In this document: piece after piece, positions 9,813 to 20,811 of the stretch
Numbering within the stretch: the first letter of the stretch is position 1
Layout: every line of letters begins with the position of its first letter
Assembly (NCBI GenBank): GCA_964458325.1
Contig: CAYWIM010000006.1
Location: 1-64,000, forward strand
DNA length: 64,000 nt
Source of the DNA: JAGMXM01 sp964458325
GTDB taxonomy: Bacteria > Verrucomicrobiota > Verrucomicrobiia > Limisphaerales > UBA1319
Reading direction: 5' to 3'
Translations under genes and position numbers: made by a program
Notes under the pieces: model-generated
The model's database searches: none
Seen by the model: only the letters and a program-made list of their open reading frames with translations
Told to the model about the DNA's origin: nothing

Positions 9813-10184
9813 ATGGACTGGAACTTCCTGGCCCGGATCGCCCGTGACGAGGTCCGGGCGACGTTGCGATCGCTCCCGACGGCATTGCGCGACCGTGCCG
9901 AGCGGCTGCCGGTGACCCTCGAGCGCCACCCCAGCCGCGATCTTCAGAAGGATGGCATCGATGCCGATACCCTGGGCCTTTTCGTCGGCGAAGCCTTCCC
10001 CGAGGACGGCTGGGGACCTGCCCCCCTGCCTCCTCAGATCCTCCTGTTCCTCGATAATCTCTGGGACTTCGCCGAGGAGGACGAGGAGATCTATCGGGAG
10101 GAAATCCGCACCACCCTGCTGCACGAGCTCGGCCATTACCTTGGCCTCGATGAGATCGACCTCGAAGACCGCGGCCTCGATTGA
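9813..10184 (+). CDS. Small zincin metallopeptidase-like protein (minimal MMP-like)
   Basis: A 123-residue acidic protein ending with HELGHYLGLDEIDLEDRGLD, an HExxHxxGxxD/E zinc-binding motif. This is the arrangement of the short metallopeptidase family once called DUF1025 (minimal MMP-like domain). The GGTGGAG-like ribosome site is about 11 nt before the ATG at 9813. The preceding 280 bp, shared with the divergent YlbF-type gene, contains no gene I can support. Protease activity has not generally been shown for this family. Confidence 0.75.
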   Translation: MDWNFLARIARDEVRATLRSLPTALRDRAERLPVTLERHPSRDLQKDGIDADTLGLFVGEAFPEDGWGPAPLPPQILLFLDNLWDFAEEDEEIYREEIRTTLLHELGHYLGLDEIDLEDRGLD

Positions 10185-10331
10185 CTCCAAAGGCTGGCGG
10201 GGGCGCGGCATTCATTCGGATACGGAAGGCGGTTGGCCTCCGGCACGAGATGCGAGCGGGGCGGGGGATCGATGGGAGGGTGGCCGCCGTTCCGTGATTG
10301 AATTTTTGCGGCCAAGCCTTAATCTGCCCCC

Positions 10332-11222
<891 letters not shown>

Positions 11223-11238
11223 GGATTCAGGATTCTCG

Positions 11239-12165
11239 ATGCATAACCTGGTCGAGGATTTTCTGCAGCACATCCGCCATGAGCGCGGCCAATCCATTCA
11301 AACCCAAAAAACCTACGCGGCGATTCTCGGTCATTTCGTTGCCTGGGCCGCCGCCCAAGGAGTTGCCGATTGGCGCCAGGTCGAGGCCGGGCATCTCCTC
11401 GCGTTCCTGAAGAGCGAGCGCGATCGGCGCCCCGCCCGATCCGATCCCGGCTCGACGCGCCGGCTCAGCCCGGAGACCGTCTACCTGGAAATCGCCGCTC
11501 TCCGGGCTTTTTACCGTTTCTGCGAAGGCGAACGCCTGCTGGCCGCCAACCCCGCCGAGCTGCTCACCCTGCCCCGCCACTGGCTGCATCTCCCCAAGTC
11601 GATCGACTATGCAGAGATGGAACGTCTGCTCGCGCCGGTCGCACCCGCCACGCCGGCCACCCTTTGCGATCAAGCCGTGCTCGAACTCGCTTACGCCTCC
11701 GGCCTCCGCCTCAGCGAACTCTGCCGCCTCCGGCTCGAACAGCTCCATCTGGACGCCGGATTTGTCACCGTCATTGGAAAAGGCAACAAGGAGCGTGTCG
11801 TTCCCATGGGCAGGCCCGCGGTTGTGGCCATCGAGCATTATCTCCAAGTCGCTCGGCCCCAATTAGTTCGCCCCCACTCGACCGGGCAGGTCTTCCTGAA
11901 CCTCCGCGGCCGCCCATTCGCACCCGTCACGCTCTGGCTCCGGATCAAGAAACGCGCCCGGCTGGCCGGCATCCAGCGCAATTTGACTCCTCATATGCTC
12001 CGTCACAGTTTTGCGACCCACCTGCTGGACCGGGGCGCCGATCTGCGCGTCATCCAGGAGCTGCTCGGCCACGCCAGCATCAGCACCACTCAAGTGTATA
12101 CTCACGTCGCTCCGCAGCGCCTTCGGGATATCCATCGCCGGTTTCACCCGCGAGCCTCCCTTTAA
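11239..12165 (+). CDS. Tyrosine recombinase XerC/XerD
   Basis: A 308-residue tyrosine recombinase. The N-terminal SAM-like core-binding domain (residues about 1-100) is followed by the catalytic domain with all expected residues: Arg in ASGLRLSELCRLR, Lys in GKGNKERVVP, HMLRHSFATH with His and Arg, LGHASISTTQ with His, and the nucleophile Tyr in VYTHV. Context next to purC and the absence of att-like repeats argue for a housekeeping chromosome-dimer or general Xer role rather than a phage integrase. XerC versus XerD cannot be settled here. Confidence 0.9.
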   Translation: MHNLVEDFLQHIRHERGQSIQTQKTYAAILGHFVAWAAAQGVADWRQVEAGHLLAFLKSERDRRPARSDPGSTRRLSPETVYLEIAALRAFYRFCEGERLLAANPAELLTLPRHWLHLPKSIDYAEMERLLAPVAPATPATLCDQAVLELAYASGLRLSELCRLRLEQLHLDAGFVTVIGKGNKERVVPMGRPAVVAIEHYLQVARPQLVRPHSTGQVFLNLRGRPFAPVTLWLRIKKRARLAGIQRNLTPHMLRHSFATHLLDRGADLRVIQELLGHASISTTQVYTHVAPQRLRDIHRRFHPRASL

Positions 12166-12241
12166 TCGGGCAACTCTTGCGCCACGGGCCGGCTGCAATT
12201 TTCGATTCGCTCCAATCGCATGGACCGCGTATTTTAGCCGC

Positions 12242-15200
12242 ATGTCTGATCCGGGACTGGAACTGACCCACACCGCCGATCCGCCGGCAGCGCCGCCGGG
12301 ACCGGCGTGGCGGCGGTGTGTGGGGATCGATATCGGGGCCGAGACGGTCAAGGTCGTCGATCTGGCCGTTGCGGACGGCCGCATCGAGTGGCGGCGGCGC
12401 GAGATCCGCGAGCACGGCAAGGCGCCCGGCCCTGTTCTCCGGCAAATGCTGGCCGCACTCGATTGGTCGGGCGTCGCCGCCGCTGCGGCCGTCGGACGGC
12501 TCTCCGGCCAGCTGCGCCTGCCCCAGGTCCCCCCCAAGCAGGCGCAAGCGCGCGGTTTTCGCCACCTCCACCCTGGGCGCGAAGCCACCGTGGTCGGCAT
12601 CGGCAGCCACGGATTCTCCGTCCTCGAGCTCCGCGCCAATGGCGTCGAAGTGTTCCGCGAGAACAGCCGCTGCTCGCAAGGCACCGGGAATTTCCTCCGG
12701 CAGCTGGTCGAGCGTTTCTCGCTGACCATCGAGGAGGCCAGCGAGCTGTGCGGCCCGGGCGTGCAGTCCGCCCCCCTCTCCGGCCGCTGCCCGGTCATCC
12801 TGAAAACGGACATGACGCATCTGGCCAACAAGGGCGAAAACCGGGCGGCGATCCTTGCCGGGCTGTTCGACGCGGTGTGCGAAAACGTGATGGTCCTCGT
12901 CAAGCCCGGCGTCAGCCCGCGCCAGGTGCTCCTGGTCGGCGGCGTCAGCCGGTCGCCCCGAGTCCAGCAGGTCTTCCGGGACGCGCTCGCGCGCCAGCAG
13001 ATGGAGCTGCTGCCTTGGGATCCGGATTCAGCCACCTACCTCGAAGCCATGGGCTGCGCGCTCGAGTCCCTCGAGCTCGCTCAGGAGCCGCCGGCGCTCG
13101 AGGATCTCCTGGCTCACTCGAAGCCCCATCACCTCGAACGCGTCGCCAGCCTCGCCAATTCCCTCTCGCGCGTCCGGCGCATGCCGCTGCCCCCGCCCGC
13201 CGATCCCCGGGGCCAAGGCCGCGATCTCATCCTCGGATTCGACCTTGGCAGCACCGGATCCAAGGCCCTGGCGCTGGACGCCCGCACCCTCGAGCAGGTC
13301 TGGACCCATTATCGCAGAACCCTCGGCGACCCTGTCGGCGCCGCCCAGGATCTGCTCCGGCATTTCTGCCAAAGCCCCGCCGGCGCCGGCCGGGTGCTCG
13401 CCATTGGCGTGACCGGCAGCGGCCGCGAGATCGCCGGCTCGCTCATGGCTACCTGCTACGGCCGAGGCGCCGTCTTCATCCTGAACGAGATCGCTGCCCA
13501 TGCCACCGGCGCCCTCCACTACGATCCCCGGGTCGATACCATCTTCGAAATCGGCGGCCAGGACGCCAAGTACATCCGCCTGGCCGAAGGCCGCGTCGTC
13601 GACTGCGCGATGAACGAGGCCTGCAGCGCCGGCACCGGCTCCTTTATCGAGGAGCAAGGGCAGAAATTCGCGGGGATCGAGCATGTGGCCCAGCTCGGCG
13701 CCGCCGCGCTCGAAGCCGACTACGGCGTGTCGCTCGGCCAGCATTGCTCCGTCTTCATGGCCGAAGTGATCGATGAATCGGTCGCCGCGGGCGTCCCGTC
13801 CAGCGCCATCATCGCCGGCCTGTACGACTCGGTGGTCCAGAACTACCTCAACCGCGTCAAGGGCAACCGATCGGTGGGCCATGTGATTTTCTGCCAGGGG
13901 ATGCCATTCTCCGCGGATGCGCTAGCCGCCGCCGTGGCTCGACAGACCGGCGCCCAGGTGATCATCCCGCCCGATCCGGGTCTCGTCGGTGCCCTGGGCA
14001 TCACCCTGCTCACCCTTCGGGAGGTCGACTGGAAAGGGCTGAATCCGCTGAATCCAGCCCTCTTCCTCGATGCGAAAGTCGAGCAAAAGAACACGTTCAT
14101 CTGCCAGTCCGCGGTCGGCTGCGGCGGGTCGGGCAACCGCTGCCGCATCGATTGCCTCCGGACCCACGTCGAAAACGAGCGGCGCACCTTCACCTGGGGC
14201 GGCGCCTGCTCCCTCTACGACAAGGGAACCCGCAAACGAAAACTCCCCGATCGCGCCCCGGATCCGTTCCGCGAACGCGAGGAGCTGGCACGCGCCCTGG
14301 CGCCCGTCCGCCGCGACTCCGGCTCGAGCCAGGGACGAATCGCCCTCTCGGACGAGTTCGTCCTCAAACAGCTTTATCCGTTCTTCGCCGTGTTCCTCCA
14401 GGAGCTGGGCTTCGATCTGGTCCCCCTGCATGGCGCCGACCACGCCGACCTCAAGCGCGGCATTCAGACCGCCAATATCCCCTTCTGCGCCCCGATGCAG
14501 CTGTTCCACGGCTTGGTCGAGCGGCTCGCCGAAACGGGCGCCGAGCGCCTCTTCCTCCCCATGCTGCGCCACTTGCCCCGCTCGGCCGGAGAAGGCCATG
14601 CCGTCACCTGCCCCATCGTCCAGGCCAGCCCCGACATCCTTAAGTGGGATCTCCGGAATGTCGCTCCCGAACGAATCGTCAGCCCGGTCGTGGCCATCGG
14701 ACAATCCGGCCTTTCCTCTCCTGAATTCCAGGAAAGCTGCCGCCAGCTGGCCGCCCAGCTCGGGATCTCCGGCACCCGGTGGATCGAGGCTCATGCCCGG
14801 GCGCTCTCCGTCCAGCTGACTTTCGATCGGAAATGCCTCGAGATCGGCCAGCGCGCCCTCGAGTTTTGCCGTGATCGGTCGGCGGTGCCCGTTGTGGTCC
14901 TGGGGCGCGCCTACACGATCTACAACCCTGTCCTCAACTCGAACGTCCCCGCCATCCTCCGCGAGCAGGGCGCCATCGGAATCCCCGTCGACTGCTACCC
15001 GATCGATGCCGCGGCGCCCGTCTTTCCCGACATGTACTGGGGCTACGGACAGCAGATCCTGCGCGCCGCCCACCAGATCCGGCGGACCCCCGGCGTCTAT
15101 AGCCTCTATTGCAGCAACTACTCGTGCGGCCCCGACAGCTTCAACCTCCATTTCTACAGCTATATCATGGAGGGCAAACCGTTCTCCATCATCGAGACCG

Positions 15201-16609
15201 ACGGCCATTCCGGCGATGCCGGCACCAAGACCCGCGTCGAGGCTTTCCTCCATTGCGTTGCCGAAGACGCCCGCGCGTCCGCCGCCCCGCCTGCGCCGCG
15301 CGACTTCCACGCGCAGCAATACCAGCCCATCAATATCCGCAACATCCAGCGCGATCGTGACCGAGAGACGATTCTGATCCCTTGGATGGGCCCCGGATCC
15401 GAAATTGCCGCCGCATGCCTCCGCGGCGCCGGCTTCTCCACCCAGTGCCTGCCGCCCCCGGACAGCGACGCCCTGCGGCACGGACGCCGATTCACCTCGG
15501 GCAAGGAATGCCTGCCGATGTGCCTCACCCTGGGCTCGCTTCTCCAATACCTCGAGCCCCGCGGCTCCTCGAACGAGCGCTATGTCTACCTCATGCCCAG
15601 CACGTGGGGACCTTGCCGCCTCGGCGTCTACCAGTTGCTCACTCGCATCACGACCGAACGCCTCGGCTGGTCCGATCGCCTCCGCTTCTGGTCCCCCAAG
15701 GACACCGGCTATTTCGAAGGCTTCGCCCCCGGTCTCGAGATGCTCCTCTTTGTCGGCATCGAGACCATCGACATCCTCACCCAGGGACTGTTCGCCACCC
15801 GGCCCGGCTCCGCCGATCCCGAAGCAGTCCAATCCATCTACCGACGCTACTGCCAGGAACTTTATTCTCATGTCGAAGCCCAAGCCCGCGGCGACCTCTC
15901 CCTGGCTCCGGCTCTGTGGCAGATCGCCTCCCGGCGGTTCTTCGGCCTGGCGGATCTGGTCGAGCGCGCCGCGGCCGATCTCGTGCCCCTGCAATCCGGA
16001 AAACCACGCCCCACCGTCCTCCTCGTCGGCGAAATCTACGTCCGCCTCACCCCCTTCAGCAACGATTTCGTTATCGAGAAGCTCGAAGCCCGCGGCTTGA
16101 GCGTCCGGCTGGCGCCCCTGGGCGAATGGCTCGAATACTGCGATGTCTGCAAGCGCATCGACGGCCTCAAAACCGGGCTCGGCGGCCGCATCAGCGACTG
16201 GGTCCAGGAGCGGGTCCGCCACCACACCTACCACATCATGGGCCGCGCCCTGGGATGGCCCGAGCGCCCCCGGGTGCCCGACATGATGGCCGACACCGAA
16301 GGCTACCTCCGATCCAAACTCCGCGGCGAAGCCGTGCTCACCATCGGCGGCCCCCTCCACGAATGGCGGCGGGGCGATATCGATGCCATGGTCAGCGTCG
16401 GCCCCCTCGAATGCATGCCCAACAAGATCGCCGAGGCCCAGCTATTCCACGTCTCCGAACGCGAAGGGCTCCCCAGCATCACCCTCTCCTACAACGGCGA
16501 TCCGATCAGCGACGATATCCTCGATAACTTCGCTTACGAGGTCCAACGGCGCTTCCGCCAGAAACAGTCCGCCCAGCCCGCCCCGCGCCACGCCTCTGCC
16601 CCCCGGTAG
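12242..16609 (+). CDS. Giant acyl-CoA dehydratase activase-related protein (BcrAD/BadFG ATPases + DUF2229 + HgdB-like)
   Basis: A 1455-residue protein of the long 2-hydroxyglutaryl-CoA dehydratase activator-like family. Two ASKHA ATPase units are visible: VGIDIGAETVKVVDL (about residue 28) with QGTGNFLRQLVERF, and LGFDLGSTGSKALAL (about 330) with FEIGGQDAKYI (about 437) and NEACSAGTGSFIEEQ, where the last Cys region is the Fe-S-ligating type. From about residue 700 follows a DUF2229-like region and a Cys-containing dehydratase-like part (TSGKECLPMCL near 1085, ECMPNKIAEAQ near 1380). The frame is open upstream into xerC/D; the ATG at 12242 is the first outside it. The family usually occurs in anaerobes and its physiological substrate is unknown. 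Confidence 0.85.
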   Translation: MSDPGLELTHTADPPAAPPGPAWRRCVGIDIGAETVKVVDLAVADGRIEWRRREIREHGKAPGPVLRQMLAALDWSGVAAAAAVGRLSGQLRLPQVPPKQAQARGFRHLHPGREATVVGIGSHGFSVLELRANGVEVFRENSRCSQGTGNFLRQLVERFSLTIEEASELCGPGVQSAPLSGRCPVILKTDMTHLANKGENRAAILAGLFDAVCENVMVLVKPGVSPRQVLLVGGVSRSPRVQQVFRDALARQQMELLPWDPDSATYLEAMGCALESLELAQEPPALEDLLAHSKPHHLERVASLANSLSRVRRMPLPPPADPRGQGRDLILGFDLGSTGSKALALDARTLEQVWTHYRRTLGDPVGAAQDLLRHFCQSPAGAGRVLAIGVTGSGREIAGSLMATCYGRGAVFILNEIAAHATGALHYDPRVDTIFEIGGQDAKYIRLAEGRVVDCAMNEACSAGTGSFIEEQGQKFAGIEHVAQLGAAALEADYGVSLGQHCSVFMAEVIDESVAAGVPSSAIIAGLYDSVVQNYLNRVKGNRSVGHVIFCQGMPFSADALAAAVARQTGAQVIIPPDPGLVGALGITLLTLREVDWKGLNPLNPALFLDAKVEQKNTFICQSAVGCGGSGNRCRIDCLRTHVENERRTFTWGGACSLYDKGTRKRKLPDRAPDPFREREELARALAPVRRDSGSSQGRIALSDEFVLKQLYPFFAVFLQELGFDLVPLHGADHADLKRGIQTANIPFCAPMQLFHGLVERLAETGAERLFLPMLRHLPRSAGEGHAVTCPIVQASPDILKWDLRNVAPERIVSPVVAIGQSGLSSPEFQESCRQLAAQLGISGTRWIEAHARALSVQLTFDRKCLEIGQRALEFCRDRSAVPVVVLGRAYTIYNPVLNSNVPAILREQGAIGIPVDCYPIDAAAPVFPDMYWGYGQQILRAAHQIRRTPGVYSLYCSNYSCGPDSFNLHFYSYIMEGKPFSIIETDGHSGDAGTKTRVEAFLHCVAEDARASAAPPAPRDFHAQQYQPINIRNIQRDRDRETILIPWMGPGSEIAAACLRGAGFSTQCLPPPDSDALRHGRRFTSGKECLPMCLTLGSLLQYLEPRGSSNERYVYLMPSTWGPCRLGVYQLLTRITTERLGWSDRLRFWSPKDTGYFEGFAPGLEMLLFVGIETIDILTQGLFATRPGSADPEAVQSIYRRYCQELYSHVEAQARGDLSLAPALWQIASRRFFGLADLVERAAADLVPLQSGKPRPTVLLVGEIYVRLTPFSNDFVIEKLEARGLSVRLAPLGEWLEYCDVCKRIDGLKTGLGGRISDWVQERVRHHTYHIMGRALGWPERPRVPDMMADTEGYLRSKLRGEAVLTIGGPLHEWRRGDIDAMVSVGPLECMPNKIAEAQLFHVSEREGLPSITLSYNGDPISDDILDNFAYEVQRRFRQKQSAQPAPRHASAPR

Positions 16610-16678
16610 GTCGAGATTGAAATCCGCGCCCCGAAACAAGGCGGTGGCGGCCCGTTGCGGCGGTGTGCATTCATGCCG

Positions 16679-17605
16679 TCAAGTGAGCCCGGGCCATTTT
16701 TGCTTGCCGGCGGCTTCCGCGCGCGCGAATGCGGATTGGAGGGCATCCAAAGCGCGTTGGGGCAGAGGCCCTCGAGCCGCCGCCTCGAGGTTGCGCCTGG
16801 CGTTCGCCGGTTGGGTGGTGCCCACAATCGCAACGTGGACCCCGGGCTGTGAGAGTGTGAACCGAAGCGCAATCTCGGGCCAATCCCCTTCGCTGGCGAA
16901 GCCGAGATCCCCCACGCCCAGATTCATCGCCGCGAACCGCTCGCAATACGGCTTCGCGTAATCCTGGTAAATTCCCTGAAACTCCTCAGCCGGACGCCAG
17001 GCCGCGTTGGCAATCGGCCTCTTGGCGATCACCCCAAGCCCACGCTCCCGGGCAATCGGCACCACCGCGGCCAAATTTGCCTGATCGCAAATGTTGACCG
17101 ATGTCTCAATCACCGAAATCTCAGGGAGACGCGCCGCGAAGGCGGCCTCCTCGTTGTCTCCCGAGTAGCCCGCGAATCGGATCTTACCCGCGTCCCGGGC
17201 CCGCATCAGCGCCCCCACCGCCTCGCCGCGCTGCAGGACCTCCATCCCGCACGAGTGCAGCAGCACCACATCGATCCGATCGGTCCGGAGCCTTCGCAGG
17301 GAGCGGTCGATGGTCGCCGCAATCGCCTGGGATGACCACGCCGGTCCTTCGAGATCGGCGAATTGCTGCCCGCACTTGCTCACCAGGACGCATTCTCCCC
17401 GCCGGCTGCCGAGGGCTTTCCCGACTGCCTCTTCGGAGCCCTGATAGGACGCTGCCGTGTCAATGAAGTTGATCCCGGCATCGAGCATGATCTGGACGAT
17501 GATCTCGACCTGCTTCTGCTCGGTTTCCAGGAAGCCGATAGGCGCGGCTCCCCATCCCAAGGGGGAGACCGAAAGGCCTGTGACGCCGAATGTTCTCGTT
17601 TTCAT
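16679..17605 (-). CDS. Aldo/keto reductase
   Basis: A 308-residue NAD(P)H-dependent oxidoreductase with the TIM-barrel aldo/keto reductase pattern: LGWGAAPIG near the N-terminus, GINFIDTAASYQGSEEAVG carrying the catalytic Asp and Tyr, the catalytic Lys in VLVSKCG, and LHSC in place of the usual LHxH. The substitution at the last position (Cys for His) is the only oddity. No substrate can be inferred. No clear ribosome-binding site precedes the ATG at 17605. Confidence 0.88.
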   Translation of the reverse strand: MKTRTFGVTGLSVSPLGWGAAPIGFLETEQKQVEIIVQIMLDAGINFIDTAASYQGSEEAVGKALGSRRGECVLVSKCGQQFADLEGPAWSSQAIAATIDRSLRRLRTDRIDVVLLHSCGMEVLQRGEAVGALMRARDAGKIRFAGYSGDNEEAAFAARLPEISVIETSVNICDQANLAAVVPIARERGLGVIAKRPIANAAWRPAEEFQGIYQDYAKPYCERFAAMNLGVGDLGFASEGDWPEIALRFTLSQPGVHVAIVGTTQPANARRNLEAAARGPLPQRALDALQSAFARAEAAGKQKWPGLT

Positions 17606-17629
17606 AAAGGCTTGGTTGTTGAAAATCCG

Positions 17630-19795
17630 CTACGGGCCAACCCAGATCAGCCGATAGAACATCCGCGATTCGGTGGCGGAGATCGGATAAGGGCTGCTGG
17701 CGTCCGGAACGTCGCCATAGGTCCCGTTCACATCCAGAGCCGACTGCAGCCTGAACGCCGGATTGGACCATTCCAGTTGGATCCCGCCGCCTGACGACGA
17801 GATGATCAGCGGGATCGGATCCGGCGTCGAGGCCAGGACCTCCACCCGGAACCGGGTGAACTCGAATGGGCTGCCCGCCGTCTCGAGGTTGCCCGCCCGG
17901 AACCCGATGCAGTCGAATCGCGGGTAGGCATAGGTGTTGTCCGTGACCGAATGCGACCAGTTGGTGCCGCCACCCGACACCGCCGTGGTCACTTGCACGG
18001 AGGTGAGCGATTTGCGGTCGATGGTGAACTCGAGGGTGTACGGCGTGTCGTTCTGAAATGCGGGTTCGCCGTTCAGGTTGGCGGGGCCGCCCCCCAGCCC
18101 CAGGTAGTTGCCCGTCGTGCCCATCAGGTCGCCCGAGCCCAGATTGTTCCGCGCATAGAGCGAAAACGGATTGCCCGAAAACTGGAGGCCGAAGTTCAAG
18201 GCCGCCATGTAGCCCCGCACGTTCTGCCCATTGCCGGTGCTCCCCGAGCCGAATCCGTCGTTCAAGACGCGCGTCCCGCCGTCGGCATAGTCGAAGAAGC
18301 CGATGCGGACGCTGCCGCCGCTGCTGGTGATGTTGCTGGCCTTGAACTCGAGCGTGCCCTTGAGCGCATGCCCGACGCCCAGATGCACCGGCAGATTCGC
18401 GGCCGAATCGTCCGTGAAATAGCCCAGCCATAGAACGGACGAGCCCGATGCGACGGTGCCCATCATCGAGAGGCCGCTCGAGGCATCGAGCGAGCTGGCG
18501 GTGCTGGCGAACCAGACGGAGTTGCTCACATCGTAGGGCAGGTTGTTGTAGAGGTAATCCTGGAACAGGTCGTCGACCACCAGGCCAGCGGGCGTCGCGG
18601 TTGCCGGCGTCACCGCAAGGGTGGCGGCCGACGAGGTTGCCGAAGAGCCGCCGTTGCAGCCGACGGTGACGATGGCGCGATATTGGTTGCCGTGATCCGC
18701 CGGCGTCGTCGGGCGTGTCCAGTAGGTCGGTGTCGTCCCACCCACCCCATCGGCAACGTTTTCCCACGTCGCCCCACTGTCGGTCGAGACCTGCCATTGG
18801 TAGGCGGGAGAGGATCCGCCGGCGATGACCGAGACGATGGCGCCGATTCCTTCGTTGACCGTCTGGTCGGCGGGGTGTGTCGAGATGCTGGCCGCCACGC
18901 ACAGCGCCTGCGTCGAGGTCGCTTCCGCCCAGGTCGTGGCGATCCGGAACTCGTCGAGGAACATGCTGGCCACGACCTCAGTGCCCACATGGTAGATGAG
19001 AAACGAGGAGAGCGAAGGGACGTCCGCGCCCGCCGCCAGAGTGAGCGCCGGCGCCGGCACATCGCCCTCGGCCGCATTCAGCGATCCGGGGTCCACCCAC
19101 AAGGCGACTTCGTCGTCATCCACGTCCGGATTGAACTGGTAGCGCAGCACGACCAGGTGCGTGCCGGGCGCCAAGGGCGTCGTCGAGTCCGCCCCGATAG
19201 CGGCATTCGAGCTTTTGCTGATGGCCAGGGTGTTGCCGGGGGTGAGCCAGATGCCCGCCATCGAGCTGCTGCCCGGGCTGTTGTTGATCACGGGATTGCT
19301 GTAATAGTCGAGCTTGGCAAATAGCCGGCTGTCCGTGCCGGAAGGCGCCTGCTGGACGTCCATCAGGAATGAGACGTAAGCCCGGCCGCCGCTGATGGCG
19401 GGAAACAGGATGCCTCGAGTCCGATTCGCGGTGGTGTTTGCGGTCCGAATATAGAGGCCCAGGTTCGGGTTGGGATCCTGGTAGAGGCTGGGGTAGGAAA
19501 GCGCGGCGGCGCCGCCGACCACCACCGTGCTCCCACCGCCTGCGCTGTTCCCGATGGACCAGATCGTGGCGGTGTCGCCGTTCCCGAGCCGGCGCGCCCG
19601 GTAGGCGCTGCCTCCCGCGGGCACCTCGACGGTTTCATCGGAGGAGTTGGTGTAGGAGCTGGGGAAAGGCTCGTAGATCGGCAGCGGCGTCTGAGCCTCC
19701 GCTCCCGCCCAGCCCAGGGTCGCCAGGGCCACAACGGCTGCCGCGCCGCGGATCGATCGGATGTTCAAACACCTAACAGCATTTTGGTGGTTCAT
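17630..19795 (-). CDS. Large secreted protein with Ig-like and LamG-like regions
   Basis: A 721-residue exported protein. It starts MNHQNAVRC with a signal segment (AAAVVALATLGWAGAEA) and has many Gly/Ser/Thr beta-strand repeats. One Ig-like or fibronectin-like stretch is visible around ISTHPADQTVNEG...YQWQVSTDSG. The C-terminus SRMFYRLIWVGP is the FYRL-type ending common in verrucomicrobial secreted proteins. I chose the ATG at 19795 because AAGGA lies 7 nt upstream; an ATG five codons earlier lacks such a site. No enzymatic domain is recognised. Confidence 0.72.
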   Translation of the reverse strand: MNHQNAVRCLNIRSIRGAAAVVALATLGWAGAEAQTPLPIYEPFPSSYTNSSDETVEVPAGGSAYRARRLGNGDTATIWSIGNSAGGGSTVVVGGAAALSYPSLYQDPNPNLGLYIRTANTTANRTRGILFPAISGGRAYVSFLMDVQQAPSGTDSRLFAKLDYYSNPVINNSPGSSSMAGIWLTPGNTLAISKSSNAAIGADSTTPLAPGTHLVVLRYQFNPDVDDDEVALWVDPGSLNAAEGDVPAPALTLAAGADVPSLSSFLIYHVGTEVVASMFLDEFRIATTWAEATSTQALCVAASISTHPADQTVNEGIGAIVSVIAGGSSPAYQWQVSTDSGATWENVADGVGGTTPTYWTRPTTPADHGNQYRAIVTVGCNGGSSATSSAATLAVTPATATPAGLVVDDLFQDYLYNNLPYDVSNSVWFASTASSLDASSGLSMMGTVASGSSVLWLGYFTDDSAANLPVHLGVGHALKGTLEFKASNITSSGGSVRIGFFDYADGGTRVLNDGFGSGSTGNGQNVRGYMAALNFGLQFSGNPFSLYARNNLGSGDLMGTTGNYLGLGGGPANLNGEPAFQNDTPYTLEFTIDRKSLTSVQVTTAVSGGGTNWSHSVTDNTYAYPRFDCIGFRAGNLETAGSPFEFTRFRVEVLASTPDPIPLIISSSGGGIQLEWSNPAFRLQSALDVNGTYGDVPDASSPYPISATESRMFYRLIWVGP

Positions 19796-19868
19796 ATAGC
19801 ATTCCTTCATTTCAGATCGGATTCAATCGTCCCTGGCCGCGGGCGGGCCGCGCCCGCCCGGGGCGCAT

Positions 19869-20735
19869 TCACGGCGCCCACATGTTCATCGCCTTCCGAT
19901 AGCTGATCCCGTTGTTCCCGATGTCCTTCCACAGGGCGGGATCGAAGGCCTGGGGGATCCGCCGCGCGCTTTGAAAGACAACGTGCCCGTCGCCGAACAG
20001 CGCGTTCAGTCCAGCAATGCTGTTGTCCCGGTGCGGCGCGGCAGCCGGGCTGTCGAGATTGTGCACCAGATCTACCGCCATGCTCTTGGCTTGGTTGATC
20101 TGAGTGAGCTTGAACGGCGCCAGATAGCTCTTGCCCGAGGCCGACGGCGATGTGTCCGGCTTCACCTCCGGCAGGAACATGCCCGGCCCCATGTTCTGCA
20201 GGATCTTGGACTGCGGAAAATAGCTGTAGCCGCTCCGGACATTGTCGTCCGCCTGTTGCTCGGCGCCAAAGGGCCACGCGCCGTTGACGGTGTAGTAGGC
20301 ATACGTCCAGCCGCCGCCATGCTTTTTACCGCTGGGACAGTAGCAGACCTGGGGGTTCGGTATATTCTTGGTCGCCCAGGCCAGCCCGAGATTATGCGGG
20401 CCTTCGGTGATCTGGCGGGCGGAGGCGTTCACTCGCATCATCTCGTAGGGATACCACGAGTTGGCGTCGCGGAACTTCACCGTTGGCAGGACATCGTTGT
20501 TGTCCTGGGCATACATCAGGAGGCCCAGGCCGACCTGCTTGAGATTGCTCGAGCAGTTGATCCGCAAGGCGCGCTCTTTGGCCTTCGAAAGCGCCGGCAA
20601 CAACATCGATGCCAGAATGGCAACGATGGCGATCACCACCAGCAGCTCGATCAGCGTGAACCCCCGGCAGGCTCGCGCCGCCCTTGCCCCCGGCCCGGCC
20701 GCGTGCACGAACCGCATCGGCCGATTGCTCATCAT
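19869..20735 (-). CDS. Type II secretion/pilin-like protein with prepilin leader (DUF1559-like)
   Basis: A 288-residue pseudopilin-like protein. The leader ends RGFTLIELLVVIAIVAILAS, with the Gly-Phe prepilin peptidase site and Glu+5, followed by the usual N-terminal helix and LPALSKAKERA. The globular part contains NLKQVGLGLLMYAQDNND and an ALFGDGHV segment, the H-X9-DG type C-terminal motif common in Verrucomicrobiota, Planctomycetes and Lentisphaerae. AGGA lies about 7 nt before the ATG at 20735. These genomes usually carry dozens of such genes. Confidence 0.88.
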   Translation of the reverse strand: MMSNRPMRFVHAAGPGARAARACRGFTLIELLVVIAIVAILASMLLPALSKAKERALRINCSSNLKQVGLGLLMYAQDNNDVLPTVKFRDANSWYPYEMMRVNASARQITEGPHNLGLAWATKNIPNPQVCYCPSGKKHGGGWTYAYYTVNGAWPFGAEQQADDNVRSGYSYFPQSKILQNMGPGMFLPEVKPDTSPSASGKSYLAPFKLTQINQAKSMAVDLVHNLDSPAAAPHRDNSIAGLNALFGDGHVVFQSARRIPQAFDPALWKDIGNNGISYRKAMNMWAP

Positions 20736-20811
20736 ACGATGTCCTGGAAATCGCGTGCCCCCATTTTGCCCAATCCCGCCGGCCATTGCTACCGTAAATC
20801 GAAAAAAAAGA

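Noticed and set aside
13922..16360. An 812-codon open frame on the minus strand opposite the activase gene
   Set aside because: It is the antisense shadow of a well-supported GC-rich gene. It has no motif, and its Gly/Asp/Val-rich composition is that of a reverse-frame artefact.
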